From Mycobacterium bohemicum DSM 44277 (lineage in GTDB: Bacteria > Actinomycetota > Actinomycetes > Mycobacteriales > Mycobacteriaceae): a DNA stretch of 64,000 bases. Within the stretch, counting starts at the first letter, position 1. Every line of letters starts with the position of its first letter. A model generated the notes under the pieces. That model was not told the DNA's origin, ran no database searches, and saw nothing but the letters and a program-made list of their open reading frames with translations. Below are positions 33,701 to 41,321 of this stretch, in pieces. A program made the translations under genes and the position numbers. The stretch covers positions 186,001 through 250,000 of the forward strand of contig NZ_CSTD01000005.1 in assembly GCF_001053185.1 (NCBI RefSeq), read 5' to 3'.

Positions 33701-34246
33701 GTGCTGCGGATCGACGCGCTCGGCGCGGGGGGCGAATACCGCACGCGCAAAAGCGAAGTCATCGCCAGCATGTCCGGCGTCGCGGTTGCCGAGTTGAGTG
33801 TGGTTCCGCCGCTGTATGTTTCGCGCACGATGGCCGCCCAGCGGAAGGTCGCCCCGCTGCCGGCCCCGCGGCGCGAGGAGGCGCTGTCCGAGGCGGCCGG
33901 CATCTTCACCGGCGGCGTCATCGCCGGCCTGGACTTCGAGTCCTACGTCCGCCTGGCCAGCCGGATTTCGGGTGTGCCGATCGCGGTGACCCGGGCCGGG
34001 GCGCGCGGCGCGGGGCCGGTCACCCCGATGACCCGGCCGGTGGTCTGCGCCATCGACTGCACCACCGGCACGGCCAGTTCGGTCACCGGGCTGGTCAGCG
34101 TCTGCACGGCGCTCGCCGCCCCGGCCGCTGTGGAGACGCCGGCCCGCACCAGTTGCGCCGCTCCGCCGGCCACGCCGGCGACGACGTCGGTTACGCCGGG
34201 AATCTTCACTGCGTCACCCTTCGATTGCGTGTACCGCGACTCATGA
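33701..34246 (+). pseudogene. Acyl-CoA reductase/aldehyde dehydrogenase-like, only first ~103 residues real
   Basis: From GTG 33701 about 103 residues look genuine (LGAGGEYRTRKSEVI, VAELSVVPPLYVSRT, GLDFESYVRLASRISGVP). At about nt 34009 the meaning is lost: the rest of the frame, up to a stop at 34246, is the antisense of a ctpI fragment on the other strand. The full-length enzyme should be some 450 residues with an NAD site and catalytic Cys, none of which is present. It follows the AMP-binding gene by two bases, an operon that has lost its second half. The family assignment rests on the N-terminus and context only. Confidence 0.6.
34014..34209 (-). pseudogene. ctpI: N-terminal fragment of P-type ATPase CtpI
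   Basis: A GTG at 34209, eight bases after AAGGG, opens KIPGVTDVVAGVAGGAAQ, then VQTLTSPVTELAVPVVQSM and TTGRVIGVTG. From memory this is the opening of mycobacterial CtpI (Rv0107c), a very large P-type ATPase of about 1,600 residues. After some 65 residues the frame runs into the antisense of the acyl-CoA reductase fragment and stops at 33943. So more than 95 percent of the gene is missing. The next genes to the right (Rv0108c-like, rhomboid) keep the order known in M. tuberculosis, which supports the identity. Confidence 0.6.
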
Positions 34247-34360
34247 TCCTGGCGTGTCAGGGACCTGTCCACACGGGTGGGCCGGAGGTGGGCATGCGAG
34301 GACACCGATGATCGGTGCGACTCTTGTCAGGGGCGGTAACCGCGGTCCCTGGGTGGAAGT

Positions 34361-34523
34361 TTACCGGGTTGGCGGCAGTCCAAACCTCGCGAACAGGAGC
34401 GGGTCGAGAAAGACGGTCAAGGTGGCGATGCCGGCCGCGCCGACGGGCAGCACGTGGATGGAGTGCGCCTTCGGCACGCGGCGGCGTGAACCACAGGGCG
34501 TGGGGCGGCATTTCGAGTTCGAC
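34361..34523 (-). pseudogene. Fragment of an ECF sigma factor C-terminal SnoaL-like domain (SigG/SigJ type)
   Basis: On the minus strand VELEMPPHALWFT (34523-34485) is followed, in another frame, by AHSIHVLPVGAAGIATLTVFL (34468-34406) and DPLLFARFGLPPTR with a stop at 34361. The MPP-x-WF motif and the FLDP-LF-xFGLP ending are typical of the NTF2-like tail of SigG/SigJ-type sigma factors, where some 50 residues separate them. Only about 50 residues of a ~330-residue protein remain and a frame change lies at the join. Confidence 0.5.
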
Positions 34524-34620
34524 GCCGGCCTGCACCCTGGTACACGATCACCGGCAGCTCCGATGTCGACTTCGGCCGTGCACGAGTGGCACGGCACGGT
34601 CTCCGGGTGTTCCGCACTTG

Positions 34621-34677
34621 CTTCATCGATAACCGCGGCCTTCATCGATAACCGCGGCCTTCGTCAACAACCGCGGT
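34621..34677. repeat. Three tandem copies of a 19-bp unit
   Basis: CTTCATCGATAACCGCGGC is present exactly at 34621-34639 and 34640-34658, and a third copy with four changes is at 34659-34677. The unit includes a ClaI-like ATCGAT and CCGCGG. It lies in the fragment zone and may mark slippage or a recombination point. Confidence 0.85.
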
Positions 34678-34834
34678 CTCCAGGCGCTGGGCACTACCTG
34701 GAGCTTCTTCGACATGACAGCCCTTGGGCGCCAGGAGAATTGGGAGGACTCCCCGGAGGGCTGCCCGCGGGCGGCGCCGTCTGAGCGGTGGGAATGGCAC
34801 GACAGCGACGGCGAGCGGGCGCGCTAACCGCGGC

Positions 34835-35077
34835 TTACAGGCTGTGGTGGTGCGCCCGGCCGAACTGGTAGCCGACGGGGAAGGACTTCTCGATGACCTG
34901 CAAGTGGTGATCGATCCGCGTCTCGAGCTCCAGGACCACGCAGCCGTCACCGACGGTCTTCGCCTCGAGAACGATGTAGCGCTGACCGCCGCCGTTGACG
35001 TCGGTGACCGGGTCGCCGGAGTGCAACTTCTCGACGGGCACCAATTCGGGGGTTCCGTGTGACTCCACCCGTGTCAC
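34835..35077 (-). CDS. Small conserved hypothetical protein (Rv0108c-like)
   Basis: An 80-residue protein: SHGTPELVPVEKLHSGDPVTD, GGGQRYIVLEAKTVGDGCVVL, TRIDHHLQVIEKSFPVGYQFG. It is mostly beta and has no signal or membrane segment. Two GTG starts are possible, 35077 and 35068, and neither has a strong ribosome site; I list the longer. Its place between the ctpI fragment and the rhomboid gene matches the small gene Rv0108c in M. tuberculosis as I recall it. Function unknown. Confidence 0.7.
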   Translation of the reverse strand: MTRVESHGTPELVPVEKLHSGDPVTDVNGGGQRYIVLEAKTVGDGCVVLELETRIDHHLQVIEKSFPVGYQFGRAHHHSL

Positions 35078-35112
35078 AGTAGGTGAACCGGGCAGGGGAG
35101 GGAACAGGCCCT

Positions 35113-35484
35113 TCAGGTGGCCGCTGCCGATTCGTTGCCGGGCTGTTTGAAGAACACGCTGACGCGCGAGATCAGACCGTCGTCGTTCCGCTCGAACAGG
35201 ATGCATTCGGGCCAGCGGGCGGGGGCGCCGTCGATCACGAACGCCTCGGTCAACTCGACGAACGACAGCCGGTCGTTGACGTGCGAGACGCGCTGCACCC
35301 GCAACTCGTGGCCCTCGAAGTTGGTGAGCACCTTGCGTAGGTACGCGACGTAATGCGCTTTGCCCTCGATGACGTCGCAGAACGGGCCCTCCCGGGTCAG
35401 CCCGTCGTCGGCGATCGTGGCGGCGACGCCGGCCCAGTCGTGGGCGGCGAGGCATTCCAGGTACCGCTCGACGACTCCGGTCAC
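35113..35484 (-). CDS. SnoaL/NTF2-like protein
   Basis: A 123-residue NTF2-fold protein: VERYLECLAAHDWAGVAATIADDGLTREGPF, VAYLRKVLTNFEGHELRVQRV, VDLTEAFVIDG-like strand and ECILFERNDDGLISRVSVFF. It fits the SnoaL-like group, with a pocket but no obvious catalytic residues. The GTG at 35484 starts the first helix; the frame is open upstream but lacks similarity there. It is divergent from the rhomboid gene, 73 bp apart. Confidence 0.8.
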   Translation of the reverse strand: MTGVVERYLECLAAHDWAGVAATIADDGLTREGPFCDVIEGKAHYVAYLRKVLTNFEGHELRVQRVSHVNDRLSFVELTEAFVIDGAPARWPECILFERNDDGLISRVSVFFKQPGNESAAAT

Positions 35485-35557
35485 CCCACCACCGTAGGCC
35501 GGTACGGAGGTCCGGCAAATGGGATCGGTAAGAGGGCTGGCAGGCAACAATGGTGCG

Positions 35558-36424
35558 ATGAGCCACGCCAGCGTGCCCCAGTCGCCGGCCGCGGCGCCGA
35601 CGTGCTACCGGCATCCGGGCCGCCCGACGTACATCCGCTGCAACCGGTGCGACCGCTACATCTGCCCGGAGTGCATGCGCGACGCCGCCGTGGGACACCA
35701 GTGCGTGGACTGCGTGCAGGCGGGCGCCCGCGGCGTTCGCCAGCCCCGGACCCGCTTCGGGGGCCGGCAACGATCGGGCGCGCCGGTGGTCACGTACGCG
35801 CTGATCGCGATCAACGTGCTGGCCTTCGTCATCCAGATCGCCTCGGGGCAGCTCGAGAAACAGCTCACCCTGTGGCCACCGGCGGTCGCCGACGGCCAGT
35901 ACTACCGCCTGGTCACCTCCGCGTTCCTGCACTACGGCGCGACGCACCTGCTGTTCAACATGTGGGCGCTGTATGTCGTGGGGCCTCCGCTCGAAATGTG
36001 GCTGGGCCGTTTGCGGTTCGGCGCGTTGTACGCCCTGAGCGGGCTGGGCGGCTCGGTGCTGGTGTATCTGCTGTCGCCGCTCAACACCGCGACGGCGGGC
36101 GCCTCCGGCGCGATCTTCGGCCTGTTCGGCGCCACGTTCGTCGTGGGCAGGAAGTTGGCGCTCGACATCCGCTGGGTGGTCGCGGTGATCGTGATCAACC
36201 TGGTCTTCACCTTCGTCGTCCCGGCGATCAGCTCGCAGCTGATCAGCTGGCAGGGCCACCTGGGCGGGCTGGTGACCGGCGCCGCGGTCGCCGCGGCCTA
36301 CGTCTATCCGCCCAAGGAGCGTCGCAACGCGGTCCAAGTCGCGGCGACGCTGACCGCGCTCGCGGTGTTCGTCGCGCTGACCTGGTGGCGCACCGCGGCC
36401 CTGCTCGCGGAGTTCGCGCAGTGA
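35558..36424 (+). CDS. Rhomboid intramembrane serine protease (Rv0110-like)
   Basis: A 288-residue rhomboid. Residues 16-52 hold six or more Cys and His (CYRHPGRP, CNRCDRYICPEC, CVDC), a B-box-like zinc motif. Six or seven membrane helices follow, with HLLFNMWALYVVG (oxyanion Asn region), the nucleophile Ser183 in GASG and His234 in WQGHLGG as the catalytic pair. It should cleave membrane proteins within the bilayer. From memory it matches Rv0110. The stop overlaps the next start by GTGA. ATG 35558 is chosen because it starts the conserved N-terminus. Confidence 0.92.
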   Translation: MSHASVPQSPAAAPTCYRHPGRPTYIRCNRCDRYICPECMRDAAVGHQCVDCVQAGARGVRQPRTRFGGRQRSGAPVVTYALIAINVLAFVIQIASGQLEKQLTLWPPAVADGQYYRLVTSAFLHYGATHLLFNMWALYVVGPPLEMWLGRLRFGALYALSGLGGSVLVYLLSPLNTATAGASGAIFGLFGATFVVGRKLALDIRWVVAVIVINLVFTFVVPAISSQLISWQGHLGGLVTGAAVAAAYVYPPKERRNAVQVAATLTALAVFVALTWWRTAALLAEFAQ

Positions 36425-36882
36425 GCTGGTGGCGCGGTGACACCGAGCGCACCCTCACCGAGGACGTGCCGGCCCCGCCGGAAGCGGTCCGCGACTTTTA
36501 CGTGGACCTGAACAACATCAAGCTGGTGCACCCCCTGATCGTCGCGGTAGAGACGGTCTCCCGCACGGAAACCGCGGACGGTTACCTGCAGGTCTACCGG
36601 GTGATCGACCGAATCCCGTTGGGCCCGTTGACCATCAAGGTCAGCTACCGGGCGCGGCTGCGGGTGCGCGCCGACGGCGACGTGCTGACCGAGGCCGATC
36701 AGTCACCGGGGGTGCGCCTGCGCGGAACGGTCAGCTTCACACCGGTTCCCGGCGGGACCCGCGTCACCGAGCGGGTGCGGATTTCCGCGCCGCGGCCCTT
36801 GGCCGCCCTCACCATCCGGGAAGCGGTCAAGGCGCACATCGAGATGCTGGCCGGCATCCGGCGCCACTTCGAGTCCGGTTGA
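36421..36882 (+). CDS. SRPBCC-type protein coupled to the rhomboid
   Basis: A 153-residue helix-grip protein: WWRGDTERTLTEDVPAPPEAVRDFYVDLNNIKLVHPLIV, then YRVIDRIPLGPLTIKVSYRAR and a C-terminal helix (IREAVKAHIEMLAGIRRHF). The GTG at 36421 overlaps the rhomboid stop (GTGA). It probably binds a lipid-like ligand; no catalytic sign. It marks the left border of the region that differs from the M. tuberculosis order. Confidence 0.82.
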   Translation: MSWWRGDTERTLTEDVPAPPEAVRDFYVDLNNIKLVHPLIVAVETVSRTETADGYLQVYRVIDRIPLGPLTIKVSYRARLRVRADGDVLTEADQSPGVRLRGTVSFTPVPGGTRVTERVRISAPRPLAALTIREAVKAHIEMLAGIRRHFESG

Positions 36883-36961
36883 GTGAGCGGGGTTACCCGG
36901 ATCGGTGGTCGGCGTGCACGCTCTAGCATGAGCTCCGGTGGTCGGGCGTGAGGAGGGTGCA

Positions 36962-38122
36962 ATGAAGTGTCGTGCGGCCGTGATCCGCGGGGTCGGGATG
37001 GACTGGGAGATCCGCGAGATCGTGCTCGACCCGCCGCACGCGGGCGAAGTCATGGTCCGGATGGCGGTCGCCGGGATCTGCCACTCCGATGACCACCTCT
37101 TCACCGGCGATGTGGTGCCGACGCCCGAGGTGCTGGCCGCGAGCGGCATGTCCGGGCCGGACTGGTTCCCGCTGCTCGGCGGTCACGAGGGGGCCGGCGT
37201 CGTCGAAGACGTCGGGCCCGGCGTGACGTCGGTGCGCCCGGGTGACCGCGTGGCGCTCTCGTTCATCCCCGCGTGCGGCAATTGCCGGTTCTGCGTGAAC
37301 GGCCAGAGCTACATCTGCGATGTCGGAGCGAGCCTGTTCGTCCGTGAGATGCCCACCGACGGAACCTGCCGCCGGCATCTCGGCGACGAAAACCTGCTGG
37401 CCTACGGCCAACTCGGCACCTTCGCCGAATACGCCGTGCTCTCGGAGCGATCCGTGATCAAAATCGATGACACGATCCCGTTCCACGCCGCCTCGCTCGT
37501 GTCGTGCGGTGTCAGCACCGGCTGGGGCTCGGCGACGGTGTCGGCGGGCACCGAACCCGGCGACACCGTGGTCGTCATCGGCACCGGCGGCGTCGGGATG
37601 AACGCCCTGCAGGGGGCGCGTGCCGTCGGGGCGACCCACATCGTCGGGGTGGATCCCGTTGATTCCAAACGAGATTCGGCCAAGTTTTTCGGTGCCACCC
37701 ACACCGTCGCCTCGGCGCAGGAAGCGATCGCGCTGGTCAGGGAGATCACCGCGGGCGTCATGGCCGACCGCGTCATCGTCACGCCCGGCGTCGTCCGGGT
37801 GGAGTTGATCCCGGCGGCGATGGCGCTGCTGCGCAAAGGCGGGGTCTGCGTGCTGACCGGCATCACCCCGTTCACCGAGCCCCCGGTTCCGTTGGTGCTG
37901 CAGGAGATGACACTGTCGGCCAAACAGCTGCGGGGGGCGCTCTACGGCGGCATGAATCCGCGCACCAGCGTGCCGATGCTGTTGTCGCTGTATCAGGCGG
38001 GAACGCTGAGGCTGGACGAGCTGGTCACCCGCCATTACCGGCTCGAGGAGATCAACGAGGCGTTCTCGGACCTGCGCGAGGGCCGCAACATTCGCGGCCT
38101 CATCGATTTCGCCGACAACTGA
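36962..38122 (+). CDS. Zinc-dependent, NDMA-type alcohol dehydrogenase
   Basis: A 386-residue medium-chain dehydrogenase. The catalytic zinc ligands lie in GICHSDDH and GGHEGAGVVE, the structural zinc site is the CGNCRFC cluster with a later Cys, and the cofactor loop is GTGGVGMNAL. The insert with GTCRRHLGDENLLAYGQLGTFAEY is typical of the mycothiol-actinobacterial NDMA-dependent alcohol dehydrogenases, which keep NAD tightly bound. It would oxidise a primary or aromatic alcohol. ATG 36962 follows GAGGAGG closely. It converges on the SDR-FadD pair. Confidence 0.9.
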   Translation: MKCRAAVIRGVGMDWEIREIVLDPPHAGEVMVRMAVAGICHSDDHLFTGDVVPTPEVLAASGMSGPDWFPLLGGHEGAGVVEDVGPGVTSVRPGDRVALSFIPACGNCRFCVNGQSYICDVGASLFVREMPTDGTCRRHLGDENLLAYGQLGTFAEYAVLSERSVIKIDDTIPFHAASLVSCGVSTGWGSATVSAGTEPGDTVVVIGTGGVGMNALQGARAVGATHIVGVDPVDSKRDSAKFFGATHTVASAQEAIALVREITAGVMADRVIVTPGVVRVELIPAAMALLRKGGVCVLTGITPFTEPPVPLVLQEMTLSAKQLRGALYGGMNPRTSVPMLLSLYQAGTLRLDELVTRHYRLEEINEAFSDLREGRNIRGLIDFADN

Positions 38123-38145
38123 GCGGGGTCACCGAAACCGTTGGG

Positions 38146-38928
38146 TCACCGCGCGATCCACTCCGACGCCAGCGCGAACTCCGACAGATACTTCGTCGAG
38201 CTCCATCCGCCGTCGACGACGATCGTCTGGCCGTTGATGAAACTGCCGGCCGGCGAACACAAGAAGGCGACGGTGCCGGCGATGTCGTCGATCGTGCCCA
38301 GCCGCTGATGCGGCGTCATCTCTGTGTTGATCTTGCGAAAGCGCTCGTCCTCCAGGCGCTTCTCCACCATGGGCGTGAGCGTGACGCCGGGCGCCACGGC
38401 GTTGCATCGGATGCCGGACGCGCCGTACTGACAGGCGATGTGCGTCGTCAGCGCCGTCAGCCCGCCCTTGGCCGCGGAGTAGGCGCCCCCGCGTAGCCCG
38501 CCGATGACCGCGAAGGTCGACGTGACGTTGATGATCGCCGAGCCGGGTCCCATGTGCGGCAACACGTCCCGGGCGAGGCGAAACGGGGCACGCAGCATCA
38601 CCCCCAGGAAGTGATCGAGCGTCTCGTCGTCGGTTTCGTGCAGCGGCTTGGGGCTGCCCACGCCGGCATTGTTGATCAGAAAGTCGACGTGTCCCCATCG
38701 CGACACCGCGAGGTCGACGATGCGCCGCGGCGCGTCGTCCTCGGTCAGGTCGACGGCGAGCGTGGCGACGCGATCGGGGTCCCCGATCGCCGTTTCCAGC
38801 TGCGCCAGCCGATCGCGGTCTCGGCCCGTTCCCACGACGGCCATCCCCATCTCGGCGAGCTTCGTCGCGCACCCCCGGCCGATGCCACCGCTGGCCCCCG
38901 TGACGATCGCGACCTTCATCTCAGCCAT
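38146..38928 (-). CDS. Short-chain dehydrogenase
   Basis: A 260-residue classical SDR: TGASGGIGRG, NNAGVGSPK, catalytic YSAAKGGL and GQTIVVDGGWSS at the end. Its start overlaps the stop of the FadD gene upstream by 8 bp, so the two are co-expressed and probably act in one route, such as activation of an acid and oxidation of a hydroxyacyl intermediate. Substrate unknown. Confidence 0.9.
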   Translation of the reverse strand: MAEMKVAIVTGASGGIGRGCATKLAEMGMAVVGTGRDRDRLAQLETAIGDPDRVATLAVDLTEDDAPRRIVDLAVSRWGHVDFLINNAGVGSPKPLHETDDETLDHFLGVMLRAPFRLARDVLPHMGPGSAIINVTSTFAVIGGLRGGAYSAAKGGLTALTTHIACQYGASGIRCNAVAPGVTLTPMVEKRLEDERFRKINTEMTPHQRLGTIDDIAGTVAFLCSPAGSFINGQTIVVDGGWSSTKYLSEFALASEWIAR

Positions 38929-40561
38929 GTGCCGTCCCTGCTCCCTGACTTCCCTGACCGTGGCCCGCGGAAGACATCAACGCCGCGCGAATCCGATGCT
39001 TGAGTATCTTGCCCGCGTCGTTCTTGGGCAGCGCGTCCCAGATGACCACCTCTTCGGGTGATTTGAACTTGGCCACCCCCTTACTCGTGAGCAACCCCAG
39101 CAGGCTGCCGACGTCCGGCCTCGCGGAACCCGCGGGCACGATCACCGCGCAGGCGCGCTCTCCGGTGCGCTCGTCGGGCACCCCGACCACCGCGATCTCG
39201 GCGATGCCCGGGTGGTCGGCGAGCAGGTCCTCCACCTCTTTGGCCGAGATGTTCTCCCCGTTGCGGATGATGACGTCCTTGGCCCGGCCGGTCACCACCA
39301 GATACTCGCCGTCGACCCAGCGCCCCAGGTCTCCGGTGCGGAAAAAACCTGCGGCGTCGAAGGAATCGGCGTCGTCCTCGGGATGCCGGTAGCCGGTGAG
39401 CATCTGCGGCCCGCGGACGCAGATCTCGCCGTCACCGTCCGGCGCGGCGTCGTTGGCGACGATCCTGATCTCGGCGATGCCGGGCCGGCCGTCGGTCGCC
39501 GCGGCGCGCTCGGCCTCGTCCGGCCGGGGGGCGCCGACGGTCGCGACGGGCACTTCGGTGCAGCCGTACACCCGGGTGACCACCGCCCGGTCGAAATAGT
39601 CTGCGCAACGGCGGATCAGCGACGGCGACACCGAGGCGCCGCCGCAGATGAACACCTTCAGCTCGGGGAGGCGACTGCCCGCGGCGTGGGCGGCGGCCAG
39701 CAACTGCTGCAGGAACGGTGTCGCCCCGGCCATGTGGGTGCAGCGCTCGCCGTCCATCAGCGTGACGGCCGCCGCCGGGTCCCACCGGTCCATCAGGACC
39801 GCGGTGGTGCCCAGCAGCAGCGGGCATTCGAACGCGTAGATGGAACCGCCGATATGGGCGATCGGCGATGGGACCAGGAACGTGTCGCCCGGGTCGATGG
39901 CCCAGTGGTCGCGGATCTGGCAGATCAGCGCCCGGATCGAATTATGGCTGTGGAGAACGCCTTTGGCGCGGCCGGTAGTGCCCGACGTGTAGAGCACCAT
40001 GCGCACGGCATCGGGATCGAGGGTGGGCAGCTGCGCGGGGACCGGGTCGTGGTCGAGCAGCGCGCGGTAGGGGGTGTGCGGGCCGGCGTCGCCGCGCAAC
40101 ACCACCACCTCGGGTGCCGGGCTCAATTCCGCGGTCACGCGTTCGAGCATCGCCGAGTAGTCGTGGCCGCCGAACCGGTGCGGCACGAAGATCATGGCGG
40201 CCCCGACGTCTTCGAGGACGAAGCGCAGGTCGTGGTCGCGCAGCGACGGCAGGATCGGGTTGACGACCATCCCGGCCAGCGTCGCGCCCGAATAGATGGC
40301 GGCGGCCTCGTGCCAGTTCGGCAGCATGAACGAGACGACGGTGCCGGGCGGGAACCGCCGCAGCAGCGCGGACGCGAGCCGGACGGCCCGGTCGTAGAGC
40401 GTTGCACAGTCGACCCGAACATCGTTGTCCACCAGCGTCGTTCGCCGGGGCGAGAGTTCCGCGGCGGCTCGTAGCGAATCGGCCAGCGTGGTGTCCGCCC
40501 ACAGCCCGCGGCGGTAGGCGTCGGCCGCGAGCGCGGCGTCCTGGCGTACCCGGGCTATCAC
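38921..40561 (-). CDS. Acyl-CoA synthetase (FadD family)
   Basis: A 546-residue full-length adenylate-forming ligase. Core motifs: LYTSGTTGRAKGVLHSH, GCTEVPVATVG, RTGDLGRWVDGEYLVVTGRAKDVIIRNGENI and the final catalytic Lys in LPKNDAGKILKHRIR. It resembles cyclohexanecarboxylate-CoA ligase-type enzymes in overall pattern. It lies 19 bp behind the GntR gene and overlaps the SDR gene, forming a minus-strand unit propeller - GntR - FadD - SDR. It would activate a substrate of the island. Confidence 0.92.
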   Translation of the reverse strand: MIARVRQDAALAADAYRRGLWADTTLADSLRAAAELSPRRTTLVDNDVRVDCATLYDRAVRLASALLRRFPPGTVVSFMLPNWHEAAAIYSGATLAGMVVNPILPSLRDHDLRFVLEDVGAAMIFVPHRFGGHDYSAMLERVTAELSPAPEVVVLRGDAGPHTPYRALLDHDPVPAQLPTLDPDAVRMVLYTSGTTGRAKGVLHSHNSIRALICQIRDHWAIDPGDTFLVPSPIAHIGGSIYAFECPLLLGTTAVLMDRWDPAAAVTLMDGERCTHMAGATPFLQQLLAAAHAAGSRLPELKVFICGGASVSPSLIRRCADYFDRAVVTRVYGCTEVPVATVGAPRPDEAERAAATDGRPGIAEIRIVANDAAPDGDGEICVRGPQMLTGYRHPEDDADSFDAAGFFRTGDLGRWVDGEYLVVTGRAKDVIIRNGENISAKEVEDLLADHPGIAEIAVVGVPDERTGERACAVIVPAGSARPDVGSLLGLLTSKGVAKFKSPEEVVIWDALPKNDAGKILKHRIRAALMSSAGHGQGSQGAGTAHG

Positions 40562-40580
40562 GCTCCTCCCCTTCCCCGGC

Positions 40581-41321
40581 CTAGTCGTTCACGCGGCGCA
40601 TGGTCATCGCGTACCGAAAGCTCGACGACAGGTGGGTGTTGACGGTGACCTGGGCAACCTCGCCGTCGGACGTCTTGTAGGTGCGCCGCATCCGCAGCGC
40701 GGCCGTGCCCGGCGCCACGCCGAGGGCCTCGGCCAGCTCGGGGACGAGCACGACCGCGGTGATCTCCTGGTGCAGTTCGCTGATACTCACGCCGAACAGG
40801 TCCTCGATCAACGGGAAGATCGGACCGGTGTGCCGGTGCAGCAACCGGCCCACGGCGGCGAAATCGCGGCTGATGTAGTACTCGGTCCGGCACAGCGGCG
40901 ACGGCGCGTCGTCAGCCCGCCGATAGCCGCGCACCGACAACCACTGCGTCCCGGCCGGCAGCCCGGTCTGGGCGGCGAGTTCCTCGTCGATCGTCACCAT
41001 CTCGTTGGTCTCGATGGTCAGCTGCGCCCCGGCCGCGAAGGCCAGCAGGTCGTCGATCGACATGACGTCCTGCGCATACGATCTGGTCGTCGGCCCGGAA
41101 ACCACTCGGGTGCCCGCCCGTGGCCGCGACGCGACGAGGTTGTCCTCGCGCAGCCGGCGCAGGGCCTCGCGAACGGTATAGCGGCTGACGGCGAATCGCT
41201 CGCACAGTTGGTGTTCGGTCGGCAATTGGGAGCCCACCGGATACACGCCGTCGACGATCTCCTTGCGCAGCGTGCGGGCGATCTGCAGGTAGCGGTGCTC
41301 GCCGGGCAGTGTCTGGGGCAT
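40581..41321 (-). CDS. GntR/HutC family regulator (UTRA effector domain)
   Basis: A 246-residue regulator. Residues 10-75 are a GntR winged helix (LRKEIVDGVYPVGSQLPTEHQL, RFAVSRYTVREALRRL), and the rest is a UTRA ligand domain (PLCRTEYYISRDFAAVG, ISELHQEITAVV, LRMRRTYKTSDGE). The start overlaps the propeller gene stop by ATGA. It is divergent, two genes removed, from the large catabolic operon whose promoter carries GntR-like TGTCCGGACA sites. It is the likely controller of both arms, lifting repression when a pathway acid binds. Confidence 0.9.
   Translation of the reverse strand: MPQTLPGEHRYLQIARTLRKEIVDGVYPVGSQLPTEHQLCERFAVSRYTVREALRRLREDNLVASRPRAGTRVVSGPTTRSYAQDVMSIDDLLAFAAGAQLTIETNEMVTIDEELAAQTGLPAGTQWLSVRGYRRADDAPSPLCRTEYYISRDFAAVGRLLHRHTGPIFPLIEDLFGVSISELHQEITAVVLVPELAEALGVAPGTAALRMRRTYKTSDGEVAQVTVNTHLSSSFRYAMTMRRVND

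Larger units (their letters stand above)
34210..34834. other. 625-bp fragment zone with no intact gene
   Basis: Between the ctpI fragment and the Rv0108c-like gene there is no complete gene. The stretch holds a sigma-factor C-terminal scrap on the minus strand (34361-34523), a 19-bp tandem triplet (34621-34677), and a plus-strand open frame from about 34660 to a TAA at 34827 (WSFFDMTALGRQENWEDSP in part) that looks protein-like but has no start and no family I know. I read it as several deletion scars joined together. Confidence 0.55.

Noticed and set aside
34254..34784. A 176-residue plus-strand ORF in the fragment zone
   Set aside because: It crosses the sigma-like minus fragment and the 19-bp tandem repeats, and has no family features. 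I treat the zone as fragments instead.
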